Shown: positions 34,647-43,724 of the stretch, one piece after another
How the letters are laid out: each line of letters opens with the position of its first letter
Position numbering within the stretch: position 1 is the stretch's first letter
Source: Nocardia spumae
Lineage (GTDB): Bacteria > Actinomycetota > Actinomycetes > Mycobacteriales > Mycobacteriaceae
DNA length: 64,000 bases
NCBI RefSeq assembly: GCF_020733635.1
Contig: NZ_JAJFZL010000001.1
Span: 4,216,001-4,280,000, forward strand
Reading direction: 5' to 3'
Notes under the pieces: generated by a model
What the model was told of the DNA's origin: nothing
What the model saw: the letters and a program-made list of their open reading frames with translations, nothing else
The model's database searches: none
Made by a program: the position numbers and the translations under genes

Positions 34647-36182
34647 TCAGATTCCCGGGTCCAGAATGTTGGTCGTCAGCTCCGGCCAGATCCGCTCCCA
34701 GGCCGCGTGCGGACCGGTGCATCGCCAGATGGTCACATGGGCGTCGATCCCCGGGAAACCGCGGGGATCATCGAGCCGCACGACGGGTTCCACCTCGGAA
34801 AAGGTCCGGCGCAACCGTGATTCGGCGGCGTCGGTATCGACGAACAGGATCGTCGTGGCCGCCGGCGGCGGCCGTCCGAACGCCGCGAATCCGCGATCGG
34901 GGCTGTACACCGGTGGCAGGCGCGGATCGCGGGCGTGGGCCAGAGCCGCGGCCTGCCAGTAGGTCCGGGTCAGCACCGCGCCGTCCCGGTGGCCCGTTCC
35001 GGCGGCCCTCACCACACCGGCGACGAGCGCATCCCAGCCCGTGGTCCCCGATATCCGCATGCGCGTGGACAATTCGGCGCGTGTGCTCACCTGCCGTGGC
35101 GGTGCCTGCGAGGGCAGAGCCAGCACCACACCCCCGGCGATCGCGATCGATACGGCCGCCGCGACCGCGCTGACCGTCCGCCACCATCGCACCGGCGGGC
35201 GTTCGGTCAGCACGCACGCTCCGGCGGCGAACAGCACCGGCAGCAACCCGGCGAGATAGTAGGGCCGCCCACCCGCGACGACGACGAACAGCAGTACGAG
35301 GATCGAGGTGACGGCGAGGAAACGGTAGGGGCGCAGCCGCGCGCTCACGAGAGCGTAAGCGCCGCAGATCATCAGGACCGCTCCCAGCACACCGGCCATC
35401 GTCGCCATCTGCACCGGCAACCCCGCCGGTCCGCCGGTCGCGGCCTGTTGTTCGTCCCGGATCACCGCACCCATCGCCAGCTGTGGCCAGCCCTGCCGCC
35501 ACTGCCAGATCAAGGCCGGTAGCGCCGAGAGCGTCGCGACAGCGACGGCACACCACAGCGCCGGCCGGCGCACGATATCGCGCGGCCCGCACCAGGCGAT
35601 ACCACCGGCGACCGCGACCGCGAAGACCGGCAGCAGCAGTTTCACCTGCAGATCGATGACGGCCACGACACCGGCGGCCAGCAGCAGCCGGTCGCGACGG
35701 GTACGCACCCACCGCACGAGTAGCCACATCAGCACCGCGACCGCGGTTCCGTCGAGCGCGAAAGTCGACAGCGACGCGGTCTGGGTGATCAGATAGGGGC
35801 AGCTCGCGTATCCGAGCGCCGCCAGGATTCGAGCGGCCGGTCCGCCGCCGAATTCCCGTGCCAGCGCGGCGGATACGGCGATCGTCACGGCACCGGCCAG
35901 GATGGCCGGCAGCCGAAACACCGTCAGCGAATCCGGTGCGACGACGTCGGCCAGCCGCGCGAGCAGTGGAATCAGCGGTCCTTGATCGACATATCCGGCA
36001 GCCGGATGATGGCCCGCGGCAGAGAAATACAGCTCGTCGCCGAACCACCGATAGCGCGCGGCCCGCACCACCAGCACGACGGTCGCCACCGCCGCGATCA
36101 CGCCGACCCACACCGGAGCGGAAGGGGCTGTGCCGCGCGCCACCGGTGTCGTCGGCGCGGCGACTCCGTTCACTCGCACCAC
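34647..36182 (-). CDS. GT39/ArnT-like membrane glycosyltransferase
   Basis: A 511-residue protein with about 11 helices from GTG 36182. The first external loop has RWFGDELYFSAAGHHPAAGYVDQGPL, the acidic DE motif of the PMT/ArnT (GT-C) family. A soluble C-terminal domain starts near residue 400. GT-C enzymes take sugars from polyprenyl phosphate and work on the outer face of the membrane. It lies 10 bp upstream of the GpgS-like gene and 31 bp after the PapA-like gene, so all three form one operon. Confidence 0.82.
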   Translation of the reverse strand: MVRVNGVAAPTTPVARGTAPSAPVWVGVIAAVATVVLVVRAARYRWFGDELYFSAAGHHPAAGYVDQGPLIPLLARLADVVAPDSLTVFRLPAILAGAVTIAVSAALAREFGGGPAARILAALGYASCPYLITQTASLSTFALDGTAVAVLMWLLVRWVRTRRDRLLLAAGVVAVIDLQVKLLLPVFAVAVAGGIAWCGPRDIVRRPALWCAVAVATLSALPALIWQWRQGWPQLAMGAVIRDEQQAATGGPAGLPVQMATMAGVLGAVLMICGAYALVSARLRPYRFLAVTSILVLLFVVVAGGRPYYLAGLLPVLFAAGACVLTERPPVRWWRTVSAVAAAVSIAIAGGVVLALPSQAPPRQVSTRAELSTRMRISGTTGWDALVAGVVRAAGTGHRDGAVLTRTYWQAAALAHARDPRLPPVYSPDRGFAAFGRPPPAATTILFVDTDAAESRLRRTFSEVEPVVRLDDPRGFPGIDAHVTIWRCTGPHAAWERIWPELTTNILDPGI

Positions 36183-36213
36183 TCCGAGGCGGCGCCCGGG
36201 CCCTGGCGGACCG

Positions 36214-37635
36214 TCACGATAAGGCGGCCCCGACCCGCTCGGTGCCGGTCAGAGCGATATCGCGACAGCGGGTGGTCAGCGTCGACAGATACTTGTCGAT
36301 CGCCTCGTGCGCGCGGGGCGTATCCGGAAACACCATGGTGAGCGTCGTGATGTCGGGGAAGCGATTGATCCACAGGTAGACCTCGCTGGAGCTGGCCCGA
36401 TTGCCGTACAGCCCACCGTTGATACGGTCGAACATCTCCACCCCCGCCATCCGCCGGACGTCGACGTAGGAGACCATCGGCGCGGAGAATCCGAGCCGGG
36501 TGCGGATGCGGGGATCGTCGGCGGCCAGTTCGATCACCCGGTGCACACAGACCTCGGCCAGTTCCTTGGCCGCGTCGGTCTGCGCTTGGGCGCGCCCGAC
36601 CAGTGAGGTGAACCCGTCGTCCGGCCGCACCGCCACCGCGACCGGTACCAGGCTGGTGTACCAGCCGATCGACGCCTGCTCCCCCGGCGTGGACCGGGTG
36701 TTGACCGGCGTGAAGACGAAATAGCGGTCCCGGCCGGTCAATTCGTATTCGGTGAGTGCGATCGCCGCGAAGAGGCCGCCGAGGAACTTGCCGCCGAATT
36801 CCTGGCAGACCTCCTCGAACCGCACCGCCTCCGATTCCGCGAACAGCGGTACGGTGATCTGGGCGCCGTCGGTGAATCCGCCGCCGGGCGTCACCCCGAG
36901 GTCCATCGGAAACGACGGCACCGCGCCGTCGTGGCGGACCAGCAGATCCAGCCAGCGTCGCACCGGGGAGGATTCGGTGGTGAGCGCGGCATTGTGGGCC
37001 AGTTCGCGCTCGCAGTACGCCAGATGCCCATCCACCGGCTCGATACTCACCCGGCCGCCGGACAATTCGTTGCCGTAGAGCAGCAACAGGTCCACACACG
37101 ACAGCGCCTGCCCCACACCGTCGGTGTGCAGATGATCGACGGCGGCGTAGACGGTGAACGAGTCGCCGCGGTCGATGACGCCGAAACCGAAGCAGTCCCA
37201 GTCGAATACATCTCGCGCCTGGCGTTGCACATGATCGCGTACCGTCTGGCTGTCGACGCACTCGCCGTGGTCGGTGGGCACGAATTCGATATCGTCCGGG
37301 TCGGCGACGTGCCGCGCGATCCGGTCACCGGGCTCGTGCGAGAACCAACTCCAGAAGGTGTCGTGGCGGCGGGCGAACGCGGTGATCGTCCGGGTCATCG
37401 CCTCGCGATCCAGCGGACTGGGGAAGTCGAAGGCGATCATGCACAGCCGGGAGCCGCGAGATCCGCTGTCGCGCTGCCGATATGCCGCTCGCAGATATTC
37501 GCGCTGCTGGTAGGACGGGCCGATCGGATGCTCGGGCGCGGAGAGCACCGCCGCGCGTGAGTGCGGAGCGGGCGACCAGGCGATCAGCCTGCCGGGCAGC
37601 GGATGCCAATCGTCGAAGAAACCGAAACCGACCAC
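36214..37635 (-). CDS. PapA-like acyltransferase (condensation-domain fold)
   Basis: A 473-residue protein from GTG 37635 (GAGG seven bases upstream); a longer frame from 37683 has no ribosome site. It has the condensation/PapA fold: the active-site motif VDHLHTDGVG (HxxxDG), and C-terminal VFTPVNTRSTPGEQASIGWYTSLVPV and GNRASSSEVYLWINRFP segments. Polyketide-associated (PapA) acyltransferases esterify sugars or diols in mycobacterial glycolipids such as acyltrehaloses. Together with the GT39 and GpgS-like genes it suggests synthesis of an acylated glycoside. It is first in the operon and divergent from a mycolyltransferase-like gene. Confidence 0.8.
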   Translation of the reverse strand: MVGFGFFDDWHPLPGRLIAWSPAPHSRAAVLSAPEHPIGPSYQQREYLRAAYRQRDSGSRGSRLCMIAFDFPSPLDREAMTRTITAFARRHDTFWSWFSHEPGDRIARHVADPDDIEFVPTDHGECVDSQTVRDHVQRQARDVFDWDCFGFGVIDRGDSFTVYAAVDHLHTDGVGQALSCVDLLLLYGNELSGGRVSIEPVDGHLAYCERELAHNAALTTESSPVRRWLDLLVRHDGAVPSFPMDLGVTPGGGFTDGAQITVPLFAESEAVRFEEVCQEFGGKFLGGLFAAIALTEYELTGRDRYFVFTPVNTRSTPGEQASIGWYTSLVPVAVAVRPDDGFTSLVGRAQAQTDAAKELAEVCVHRVIELAADDPRIRTRLGFSAPMVSYVDVRRMAGVEMFDRINGGLYGNRASSSEVYLWINRFPDITTLTMVFPDTPRAHEAIDKYLSTLTTRCRDIALTGTERVGAALS

Positions 37636-37884
37636 GGATACCTCGTTTCGTCCAGAAGTGACGGACCGACCCGCACCGGCCACGCCGCCGGGTCACGCGG
37701 ACCGAGTCAACGCCCACCGAGCCCTCCGCGCCAACCGTCACCACCGAAGTTTGTGACCTTCCCCAGATCCGGTCGAACCCGATAGGCCCTCGGTCCCAAC
37801 ACTTGCCGGATCTCCTTGCGACCACCTCCTTCGCGGGCCTACGTTGGCCGCCGACCGAACCCGCCGGATCGAGAGAGGTACCGG

Positions 37885-38931
37885 ATGGATCGCCGTACAC
37901 TCCTCGCCGCCCTACCGGCGGCACTGCTGACCGTGGCCCTGTGCGCCGTCCCGGCCACGGCGGACGACCCGCCACCGGCGCCGGTGAGCATCGCCGCGCT
38001 GACCGCCGCCGCCCGGCCCGCCGCCGACGGCGCCCATCTCGTCGCCGTCGAGCAGGGCGAGGACGGCATGCTGAACGTGCGCGTGCACTCGTCGGCGATG
38101 AACCGCGAGATCGATGTGAAAGTGCTTCGGGCACCCGATGGTTCGTCTCCAGCGCCGGTGCTCTACCTGCTCAACGGGGCCAGCGGCGGATCGGAATCCA
38201 GCAGCTGGCCCGAGCAGACCGATGTCGTCGGCTTCTTCCGCGACAAACAGGTCACGGTGGTGACCCCGATGGGCGGCAACGGCAGCTACTTCGCCGACTG
38301 GCGCGCCGATGATCCCGTCCTGGGACGGCAGAAGTGGGCGAGTTTCCTCACCGCGGAACTCCCCCCGATCATCGATTCGGCCTTCTACGGTTCGGGAGCC
38401 AATGCGGTGGCGGGTATCTCGATGGCGGGGACATCGGTCTTCCAGCTGGCGCTGGCCTCCCCCGGGCTGTATCGGGCAGTCGGTTCCTACAGCGGCTGCG
38501 CCCGCACCAGCGACCCGCTGGGACAAGCTTTCGTCGACGGAGTCGTCGTGCGCTGGCACGGGGATCCGCTGAATCTGTGGGGTGCGCCCGATGATCCGCT
38601 GTGGGCGGCGCACGATCCGTACGTCAATGCCGATCGGCTGCGCGGTCTGGCGATCTACGTATCGACAGGTAACGGTGTTCCAGGCCCGCTCGACGGTCTC
38701 GACGGCCCCGGAATTCACGGCAACGGACACAAACTCGTCGAACAGCTCGTCTACGGCGGGGTCCTGGAGGCCGCGACACACAACTGCGCCATCACGTTGC
38801 GAGATCGGCTGGCGCAGTTGAGTATTCCCGCGACATTCGACCTACGCGCCACCGGCACCCATTCCTGGGGTTACTGGCAGGAGGATCTGCACCGCTCATG
38901 GCCGATGTTCCGGCAGGCGCTCGACCGCTAG
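37885..38931 (+). CDS. Secreted antigen-85/mycolyltransferase-like esterase (paralogue 3)
   Basis: A 348-residue protein from ATG 37885 (AGAGAGG six bases upstream) with a signal peptide (MDRRTLLAALPAALLTVALC, cleavage near ATA-DD). Landmarks: VLYLLNGASGG, YFADW at about 135-139, nucleophile motif GISMAG with Ser179, and C-terminal GTHSWGYW. It is closest to the 49361 and 50675 pair in length and wording (DKQVTVVTPMGG, NLWGAPDDPLWAAHDPY). Its codon use is normal throughout, unlike that pair. It is convergent with the antiporter gene, the two stops sharing CTAG. Confidence 0.86.
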   Translation: MDRRTLLAALPAALLTVALCAVPATADDPPPAPVSIAALTAAARPAADGAHLVAVEQGEDGMLNVRVHSSAMNREIDVKVLRAPDGSSPAPVLYLLNGASGGSESSSWPEQTDVVGFFRDKQVTVVTPMGGNGSYFADWRADDPVLGRQKWASFLTAELPPIIDSAFYGSGANAVAGISMAGTSVFQLALASPGLYRAVGSYSGCARTSDPLGQAFVDGVVVRWHGDPLNLWGAPDDPLWAAHDPYVNADRLRGLAIYVSTGNGVPGPLDGLDGPGIHGNGHKLVEQLVYGGVLEAATHNCAITLRDRLAQLSIPATFDLRATGTHSWGYWQEDLHRSWPMFRQALDR

Positions 38932-40091
38932 TCCGCCGCGGTGGCGGCCGAGCCGCGACCGGCCGCCCGGACCGGTCGCCCGGCGGCCACCGAGGCCCCC
39001 ACCGCGATCACGATCGTCACCAGCGCGCCCAGCATGATCGCCGCCCCCTCACCGCGGGCCAGTACGTGCAGCTGACTACCCACGGTCACCGCCGCGACCG
39101 GCACTCCGATCTGGGTGGCCGCCAGGGCGCCCAGCGTGATCGGCTGCCCGAGCACCCGCATCAGCAGGTGCGCGGCGATCGCGGCGAGGCCCAGCCCGAG
39201 ACCGAGCAGGATCAACTGTGGCCGGTCCGCGAACTCCCGCAGATTCAGCCGCGCGCCGAGCCAGATGAAGAACAGCGGACCGAGGAATCCCTCGGTGACG
39301 GCGAACAGTTGCCGCGCCAGCCGCCGGGGTTCGCCGATTCCGGCCACCGCCAGGCCGGCCGCGAATCCCGCCAGCATGATCGACACGTGGGTGCGGGTGG
39401 CGAGAGCCGCCAGCGCGAACACCGCGGCCAGGCTGATTCGCAGCTCCAACGCGAATTTCCGATCCTCGGACACTCGATGCGCCCGCCTGCGCAACCCGGA
39501 ACGTTCCAGCCACCGCAGCGCCACGAACAGCACCAGCGCCGCGGCCGCCACCGCCAGCGCGCCGAGTGCCGCCCGGCCGGCCTCGGCCAGATCGATCACC
39601 AGCGGCAGCGCGACGATCGAGGCGGTGTCGGCGATGGCCACCTGAGCGGTCAGTTCGAGCACCGACCTGCCCCGCAGCCCTTGCGCATCGATGATCGGCA
39701 GCACCAGCGCCGCGGAGGAGGATCCGATCAGCACGGCGTAGATCGCGCCGTGGCCGGTGCCGAACGCGGCGGCGAGCAGATATCCGGCCGCCGCCGCGAC
39801 CAGGCCGACCGACGCGGCACGCAACGCACCCACCCCGAGGGCCGGGCGGACTCGCGGATCACGCACCGGCACATGGGTTCCGGCGACGAACATCACGAGG
39901 GCGAAACCCATATCGGCGAGGAAGACGAACATCGGATCCGAGGCGTCGAGGATCCCGAATCCGGTGGTACCGACGATGATTCCGGCCGTCAGCTCGCCGA
40001 CGATCACCGGGATGTGCCACGCCGACCGCCACGCCAGCACCGGTCCGGCCAGGCCGAGCACCAGCACGAGGGCCAGCGTCGAGAAACTCAC
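38928..40091 (-). CDS. CPA2-type cation/proton antiporter
   Basis: A 387-residue membrane protein with about 12 helices from GTG 40091. A longer frame to 40229 overlaps the upstream gene and is not used. It has the Na+/H+ exchanger fold: IPVIVGELTAGIIVG, DMGFALVMFVAGTHV, and the paired-acidic core region around AIADTASIVALPLVI (the carboxylate here is D in IADTAS). The C-terminal TrkA-type domain is absent, so it is the short form. Expected role: K+ or Na+/H+ exchange for pH or ion balance. It lies 7 bp after the ParB-like gene, in operon. Confidence 0.82.
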   Translation of the reverse strand: MSFSTLALVLVLGLAGPVLAWRSAWHIPVIVGELTAGIIVGTTGFGILDASDPMFVFLADMGFALVMFVAGTHVPVRDPRVRPALGVGALRAASVGLVAAAAGYLLAAAFGTGHGAIYAVLIGSSSAALVLPIIDAQGLRGRSVLELTAQVAIADTASIVALPLVIDLAEAGRAALGALAVAAAALVLFVALRWLERSGLRRRAHRVSEDRKFALELRISLAAVFALAALATRTHVSIMLAGFAAGLAVAGIGEPRRLARQLFAVTEGFLGPLFFIWLGARLNLREFADRPQLILLGLGLGLAAIAAHLLMRVLGQPITLGALAATQIGVPVAAVTVGSQLHVLARGEGAAIMLGALVTIVIAVGASVAAGRPVRAAGRGSAATAAD

Positions 40092-40098
40092 CGCGCGC

Positions 40099-40539
40099 CT
40101 ACTTCCCGGATTCGCGCTTCTGGTCCGCGGGGGCGGCTGTCGGTCGTCCGTCACGCATCGGCACCAATTTGGCGGGAATCGGAATGTTCTCGTCCATGTG
40201 GTAGCAGGCGCACATCCGGTGATAGCCATCGGCGATCTGCAGCGGCGTTCCGGTGCGCAGATCGCCCTGCACCAGCAGGATCGGCGACAACGGCCGCCCA
40301 GTCAGGATCTTCGCCAGGTCCGCGCGGACGTGCGGATTGTCCGGCGGGACCAGCTCCAGCCGCGCCGCACGCAGAATATCCTTGGCCTTCTTGTGCACGA
40401 CGGGCGCCGCTTGCAGCTTCGCCACGAGGTCTCCGACGGTTTCGGGGTCGGCCAGCAGCCGGAGATAGTCGGCCGCCGCCGGATAATCGTGTTTCTGCGG
40501 CTCGTCCAGCCAGCGCACGGAAGTTGGTTCGCTCGACAT
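40099..40539 (-). CDS. Small ParB/Srx-like fold protein, hypothetical
   Basis: A 146-residue protein from ATG 40539. The C-terminal half has PLSPILLVQGDLRTGTPLQIADGYHRMCACYHMDENIPIPAKLVP, where IADGYHRM resembles the GxxRxxA-type ParB/Srx nucleotide motif (here GYHR). Function is unknown. It is translated just ahead of the antiporter and might sense something for it. Confidence 0.55.
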   Translation of the reverse strand: MSSEPTSVRWLDEPQKHDYPAAADYLRLLADPETVGDLVAKLQAAPVVHKKAKDILRAARLELVPPDNPHVRADLAKILTGRPLSPILLVQGDLRTGTPLQIADGYHRMCACYHMDENIPIPAKLVPMRDGRPTAAPADQKRESGK

Positions 40540-40685
40540 TCCGATACTGTCCACCGCCGAAATCCCTCCTCCATGCCGACACGCCGGTTGTCGCCGCACC
40601 CGCCCGGACGACTCCGGAGGCAGCCGTAGCACAGCCGTCACGTCGTCGCTACGAGCCGATATCGAACGCACAGCACGATCATCGA

Positions 40686-41162
40686 ATGACAGCCACCGTT
40701 GCATTCGCGGATCACTCCGCCGCCGGGCCGCACGGATCGATCGTCGAGGCCCGGTCTCGATACCGGAAGGTTTTCGGCGCGACCTGGTACGACGACCGGA
40801 TCGCCGCCCTGGTCACCCGCAACGATCACATCCGCGCGGTCATCGTGCCGGAGTTGCTCGGCGTCGCCGTACTCGCTTCGCTCGGGCCGCGATCCGGTCC
40901 GGTGATCAGTGTGGGCGGGCCCGATCGTTGTGTGTGGACCTTCCTGACCGAATGCCCGGGCACCCCGCCGGAGGAATCCAGGACCCGCTCGCTGGCGTTG
41001 TTCACCCGCTTCGTCATCCAGGCGGGGCCGGGAGCACTGCTCGCGCTGCCCACTCCCGGCAATCCCCGGCGGCAGTGGGTATGTGAACCGCGCGCCGCCG
41101 AACTGCCGGCGTTCGACCTCGTCGCGGACGCGGTCGTCGCCGCCGCCACACCACCGCGGTAA
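40686..41162 (+). CDS. Hypothetical protein, 158 aa
   Basis: Unrecognised. ATG 40686 opens a frame with normal codon use and no signal peptide. Visible features are RYRKVFGATWYDDRIAALVTRNDHIRAVIVPELLGVAVLASLG, then PVISVGGPDRCVWTFLTE and LPTPGNPRRQWVCEP. The wording (mixed strands, Trp-rich) suggests a globular cytoplasmic domain. It is divergent from the ParB-like gene and ends flush with the IclR stop. Confidence 0.55.
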   Translation: MTATVAFADHSAAGPHGSIVEARSRYRKVFGATWYDDRIAALVTRNDHIRAVIVPELLGVAVLASLGPRSGPVISVGGPDRCVWTFLTECPGTPPEESRTRSLALFTRFVIQAGPGALLALPTPGNPRRQWVCEPRAAELPAFDLVADAVVAAATPPR

Positions 41163-42053
41163 TCAGTCGGCGGAGACGATCCTCTGTGCGGCAGCGGTCA
41201 TTTCGCGTACGTACTCCGCACGGGCCGCGCGATCGACGGCGGGACACAACGGTCCGATCTGCAGTTCCATCGCCACCTGTCCTTCGCTGTCGAAGACGGG
41301 GACGGTGAGATAACTGATCGGCAGTTCGCGGTCGCTGTCCAGATCGGCGCGGGTGTGCGCGTGCCCGCCGATGGTGCCGAGCAGTGCCAGCACGCGTTCA
41401 CGCAGTGCCTTGCCCGCCGGATGGCCGGACAGATGGTCGACCACCTCGGCGAGGACGCGCATCGTCGGCAGACTGTCGGCGTCCAGGACCCATGCGCAAT
41501 ATCCCAGTGCCCGAACGGTTTCCAGGATCTGCTCGAATTCGGCCCGTCGCTCCGGCGGCGCCTGCTGCAACCAGGTCCGCTGATCGGGTAATCCGGCGTG
41601 CGCCAGCACGGCGGCGCCGGCGGGTGGGCGCAGCGGAATCCGGGTACCGGCCTCGATGCCGGCCGGAATCACGCCCGGACCGCCGGCGACCGCGACGAAG
41701 ATCACCTCGGCGCCCGCGATCGAGGTCAGGGCGGCACCGCACGCGACCCGCTCGGCGAGCCGGCGCAGCTCCCGGGTCAGATGTTCGTGGTCGCGCAGCC
41801 GAGCGCCCAGCCGCCCACCCAGCACCACCAGCGCCGGGCCGGGCACATAGCCGAGGTCCGGCAACCGCCGCACCCACCCGGATTCCTCGAGGGTGCCGAG
41901 GATCGCGCCGACGGTGGAGCGATTCAGTGCCAGCGCGTCGGCGATCTCCGCCGAGGTCAGCGAACCCTCGTGCGCGGCGAGCAGTTCCACGACCGACACC
42001 ACGCGCCGGGTCGGCGGCGAGCTTTCGGCCCGCCCGGTGTTGCCAGTCGGCAC
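41163..42053 (-). CDS. IclR-family regulator
   Basis: A 296-residue regulator from GTG 42053 (TAGGAGA upstream); reading from 42110 would run through the promoter repeats. HTH: RVVSVVELLAAHEGSLTSAEIADALALNRSTVGAILGTLEESGW. The effector domain follows (RRLAERVACGAALTSIAGAEVIFVAVAGG). Two direct repeats at 42072-42108 lie between it and the divergent secreted-protein gene and are the likely operator. Confidence 0.88.
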   Translation of the reverse strand: MPTGNTGRAESSPPTRRVVSVVELLAAHEGSLTSAEIADALALNRSTVGAILGTLEESGWVRRLPDLGYVPGPALVVLGGRLGARLRDHEHLTRELRRLAERVACGAALTSIAGAEVIFVAVAGGPGVIPAGIEAGTRIPLRPPAGAAVLAHAGLPDQRTWLQQAPPERRAEFEQILETVRALGYCAWVLDADSLPTMRVLAEVVDHLSGHPAGKALRERVLALLGTIGGHAHTRADLDSDRELPISYLTVPVFDSEGQVAMELQIGPLCPAVDRAARAEYVREMTAAAQRIVSAD

Positions 42054-42071
42054 GGGGTCTCCTAACCTGTC

Positions 42072-42108
42072 GCGATACGAGTAATCGAATTTTGCGATAC
42101 GAATAATC
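42072..42108. promoter_or_regulatory. Two 15-bp direct repeats, likely IclR operator
   Basis: GCGATACGAGTAATC (42072-42086) and GCGATACGAATAATC (42094-42108) differ by one base and are exactly 22 bp apart, two helical turns. IclR proteins bind as dimers of dimers at such spacing. The flanking genes start at 42053 (-) and 42125 (+). Confidence 0.75.
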
Positions 42109-42124
42109 ATATCGAGGAGTGCGT

Positions 42125-43579
42125 GTGCGAACTCGACGTCTTGCCGGGACCACGGTGACCTCGGCCGCGGCCGCCGTCGCGGCGATGCTGTTCATCGGCG
42201 CCGGAACCGCGAATGCCGCATTCGGCCCACCACCTCCGGTCAATCCCGCCCTCGGGCCGGTGGGGACGGCCACGATGCACGGCGATTCGGAATCCTCCGA
42301 CAGCACTCCCCTGCCCGGCGTGGGTACCGGCGGGGTGAATGCGCAGTTCCGGGAACTCGCCGCGGCATGTCCGACAATTCTGCAGGGCGGCGACGGGCTG
42401 CCACAAGCATTGTGCACCACCGTCACCGACCGCTCGCCCAAGGTATTCCTGATCAATCCCGGCAACGGCCAGCCGATGACCTCGCTGTCGCTGCCGAAGG
42501 GCGGCCTGCTCGGCGGGGTCTACGCCTATCTGGACCACCAGGATCGCATGGTCATGGTGGACGGCGACAACAATCTGGTGCGCATCGGCCACCACCGGGA
42601 CGGCAACGACTGGAAGCTGGCGATCGACTCGTCCACCCCGATCGGGTCCGCGGTCACCGGACACTGCGGCGGCAACGGCTGCGACAGCGTGGCCTCGCTC
42701 ATGCCCGATCAGCAGGGGCGGGTCTGGTTCGCCACCGCCAACGGCGCGGTCGGCGCGGTCGACCCGGAATCCGGTGCCGCACAGTCGATCGCGCTGTCCG
42801 GTGAGCACGTCGACAACAGTATCTCCACCGCACCCGAGGGCACCGCGGTGACCACCGATCACGCCACCTATCTGTTCACCGCGGACGGATCCGGTGCACC
42901 GCATCAGGTCTGGCGTCAGCCCTACGATCGCGGGCCGGCCCGCAAACCGGGACAACTCAGCTGGGGCAGCGGCGCCAGCCCGACCTTCTTCGGGCCGCGT
43001 GACGGCACCGACTATGTGGCGATCACCGACAACGCGGTGCCGCAGGAGAATCTGCTCGTCTACGACACCCGCAGCGGCCGGACGGTGTGCTCGGTGCCCG
43101 CGGTCGACGGCACCGAGAACTCCCCCATCGGGTCCGGTAACAGCGTCTTCGTGGCCAGCACCTACGGCTACCCGTATCCGGCGCTGCCGGACAACGCCGG
43201 TCCCAGCGATCCCGCGAAAGCCGATTTCACCGGCGGCATGGTTCGCATCGATGTGAACCCGGACGGCAACGGGTGCACGCGCGCGTGGACCAGTGACGTG
43301 AAATCGGCTGCGGTGCCCCGGCTTTCGCTGGCCGACGGGCTGATCTACACAGTGGCGCGCAAGAACGAGGTCGCCGGCATCGGCACCGGTAGCGCCGGTG
43401 CGGTGGTCGATTCCTATCACCTGGTCGCGATCGACGCCGAACGCGGCGCCGAGACCTCGAGCCACCTGATCGGAACCAGTACGGTCCACGACACCCTGCA
43501 GATGGTGGGCACCATCGCACCGGGGCGGGTGCAGTATCAAGGCACCACGACCGGACTGTTCCGGATCACCCCGAACTGA
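42125..43579 (+). CDS. Secreted beta-propeller-like protein
   Basis: A 484-residue exported protein from GTG 42125 (GAGGAG five bases upstream). The signal peptide has an RTRR start and ends TANAA-FG. The mature part has repeated blades with tryptophan or aspartate tips (DGDNNLVRIGHHRDG, DQQGRVWFATANGAVGAVDPESGAA, LLVYDTRSGRTVC, LVAIDAERGAE), as in PQQ/SMP-30-type propellers, with six or more Cys likely in disulphides. No catalytic signature is seen. It is probably controlled by the adjacent IclR; a strong terminator follows. Confidence 0.72.
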   Translation: MRTRRLAGTTVTSAAAAVAAMLFIGAGTANAAFGPPPPVNPALGPVGTATMHGDSESSDSTPLPGVGTGGVNAQFRELAAACPTILQGGDGLPQALCTTVTDRSPKVFLINPGNGQPMTSLSLPKGGLLGGVYAYLDHQDRMVMVDGDNNLVRIGHHRDGNDWKLAIDSSTPIGSAVTGHCGGNGCDSVASLMPDQQGRVWFATANGAVGAVDPESGAAQSIALSGEHVDNSISTAPEGTAVTTDHATYLFTADGSGAPHQVWRQPYDRGPARKPGQLSWGSGASPTFFGPRDGTDYVAITDNAVPQENLLVYDTRSGRTVCSVPAVDGTENSPIGSGNSVFVASTYGYPYPALPDNAGPSDPAKADFTGGMVRIDVNPDGNGCTRAWTSDVKSAAVPRLSLADGLIYTVARKNEVAGIGTGSAGAVVDSYHLVAIDAERGAETSSHLIGTSTVHDTLQMVGTIAPGRVQYQGTTTGLFRITPN

Positions 43580-43622
43580 GTCGATCCGGCGCGCCGCCGG
43601 GACGTCGATCACATTCGCCACG

Positions 43623-43655
43623 CCTGTGGCCCCGCCCTCGCGGCGGGGCCACAGG
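43623..43655. terminator. Strong terminator after the propeller gene
   Basis: Perfect 14-bp inverted arms 43623-43636 and 43642-43655 around CTCGC. It lies 44 bp after the propeller stop. Confidence 0.85.
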
Positions 43656-43681
43656 TGTTCCCGGCGACCGGAACGGGAACC

Positions 43682-43706
43682 ACTAGGTACTATCCGGGTA
43701 CGTAGT
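43682..43706. promoter_or_regulatory. BlaI-type operator upstream of the BlaI/M56 operon
   Basis: ACTAGGTAC (43682-43690) and GTACGTAGT (43698-43706) are inverted with one mismatch. The ACTA/TAGT ends resemble the TACTA-type half-sites of mycobacterial BlaI. The site lies 19 bp before the BlaI start. Confidence 0.6.
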
Positions 43707-43724
43707 CGAAGGTGGAGAGGTGCG

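Noticed and set aside
38898..40685. Open frame on the + strand across the antiporter gene
   Set aside because: Arg/Gln/His-rich antisense of a membrane protein; the real gene begins at 40686.
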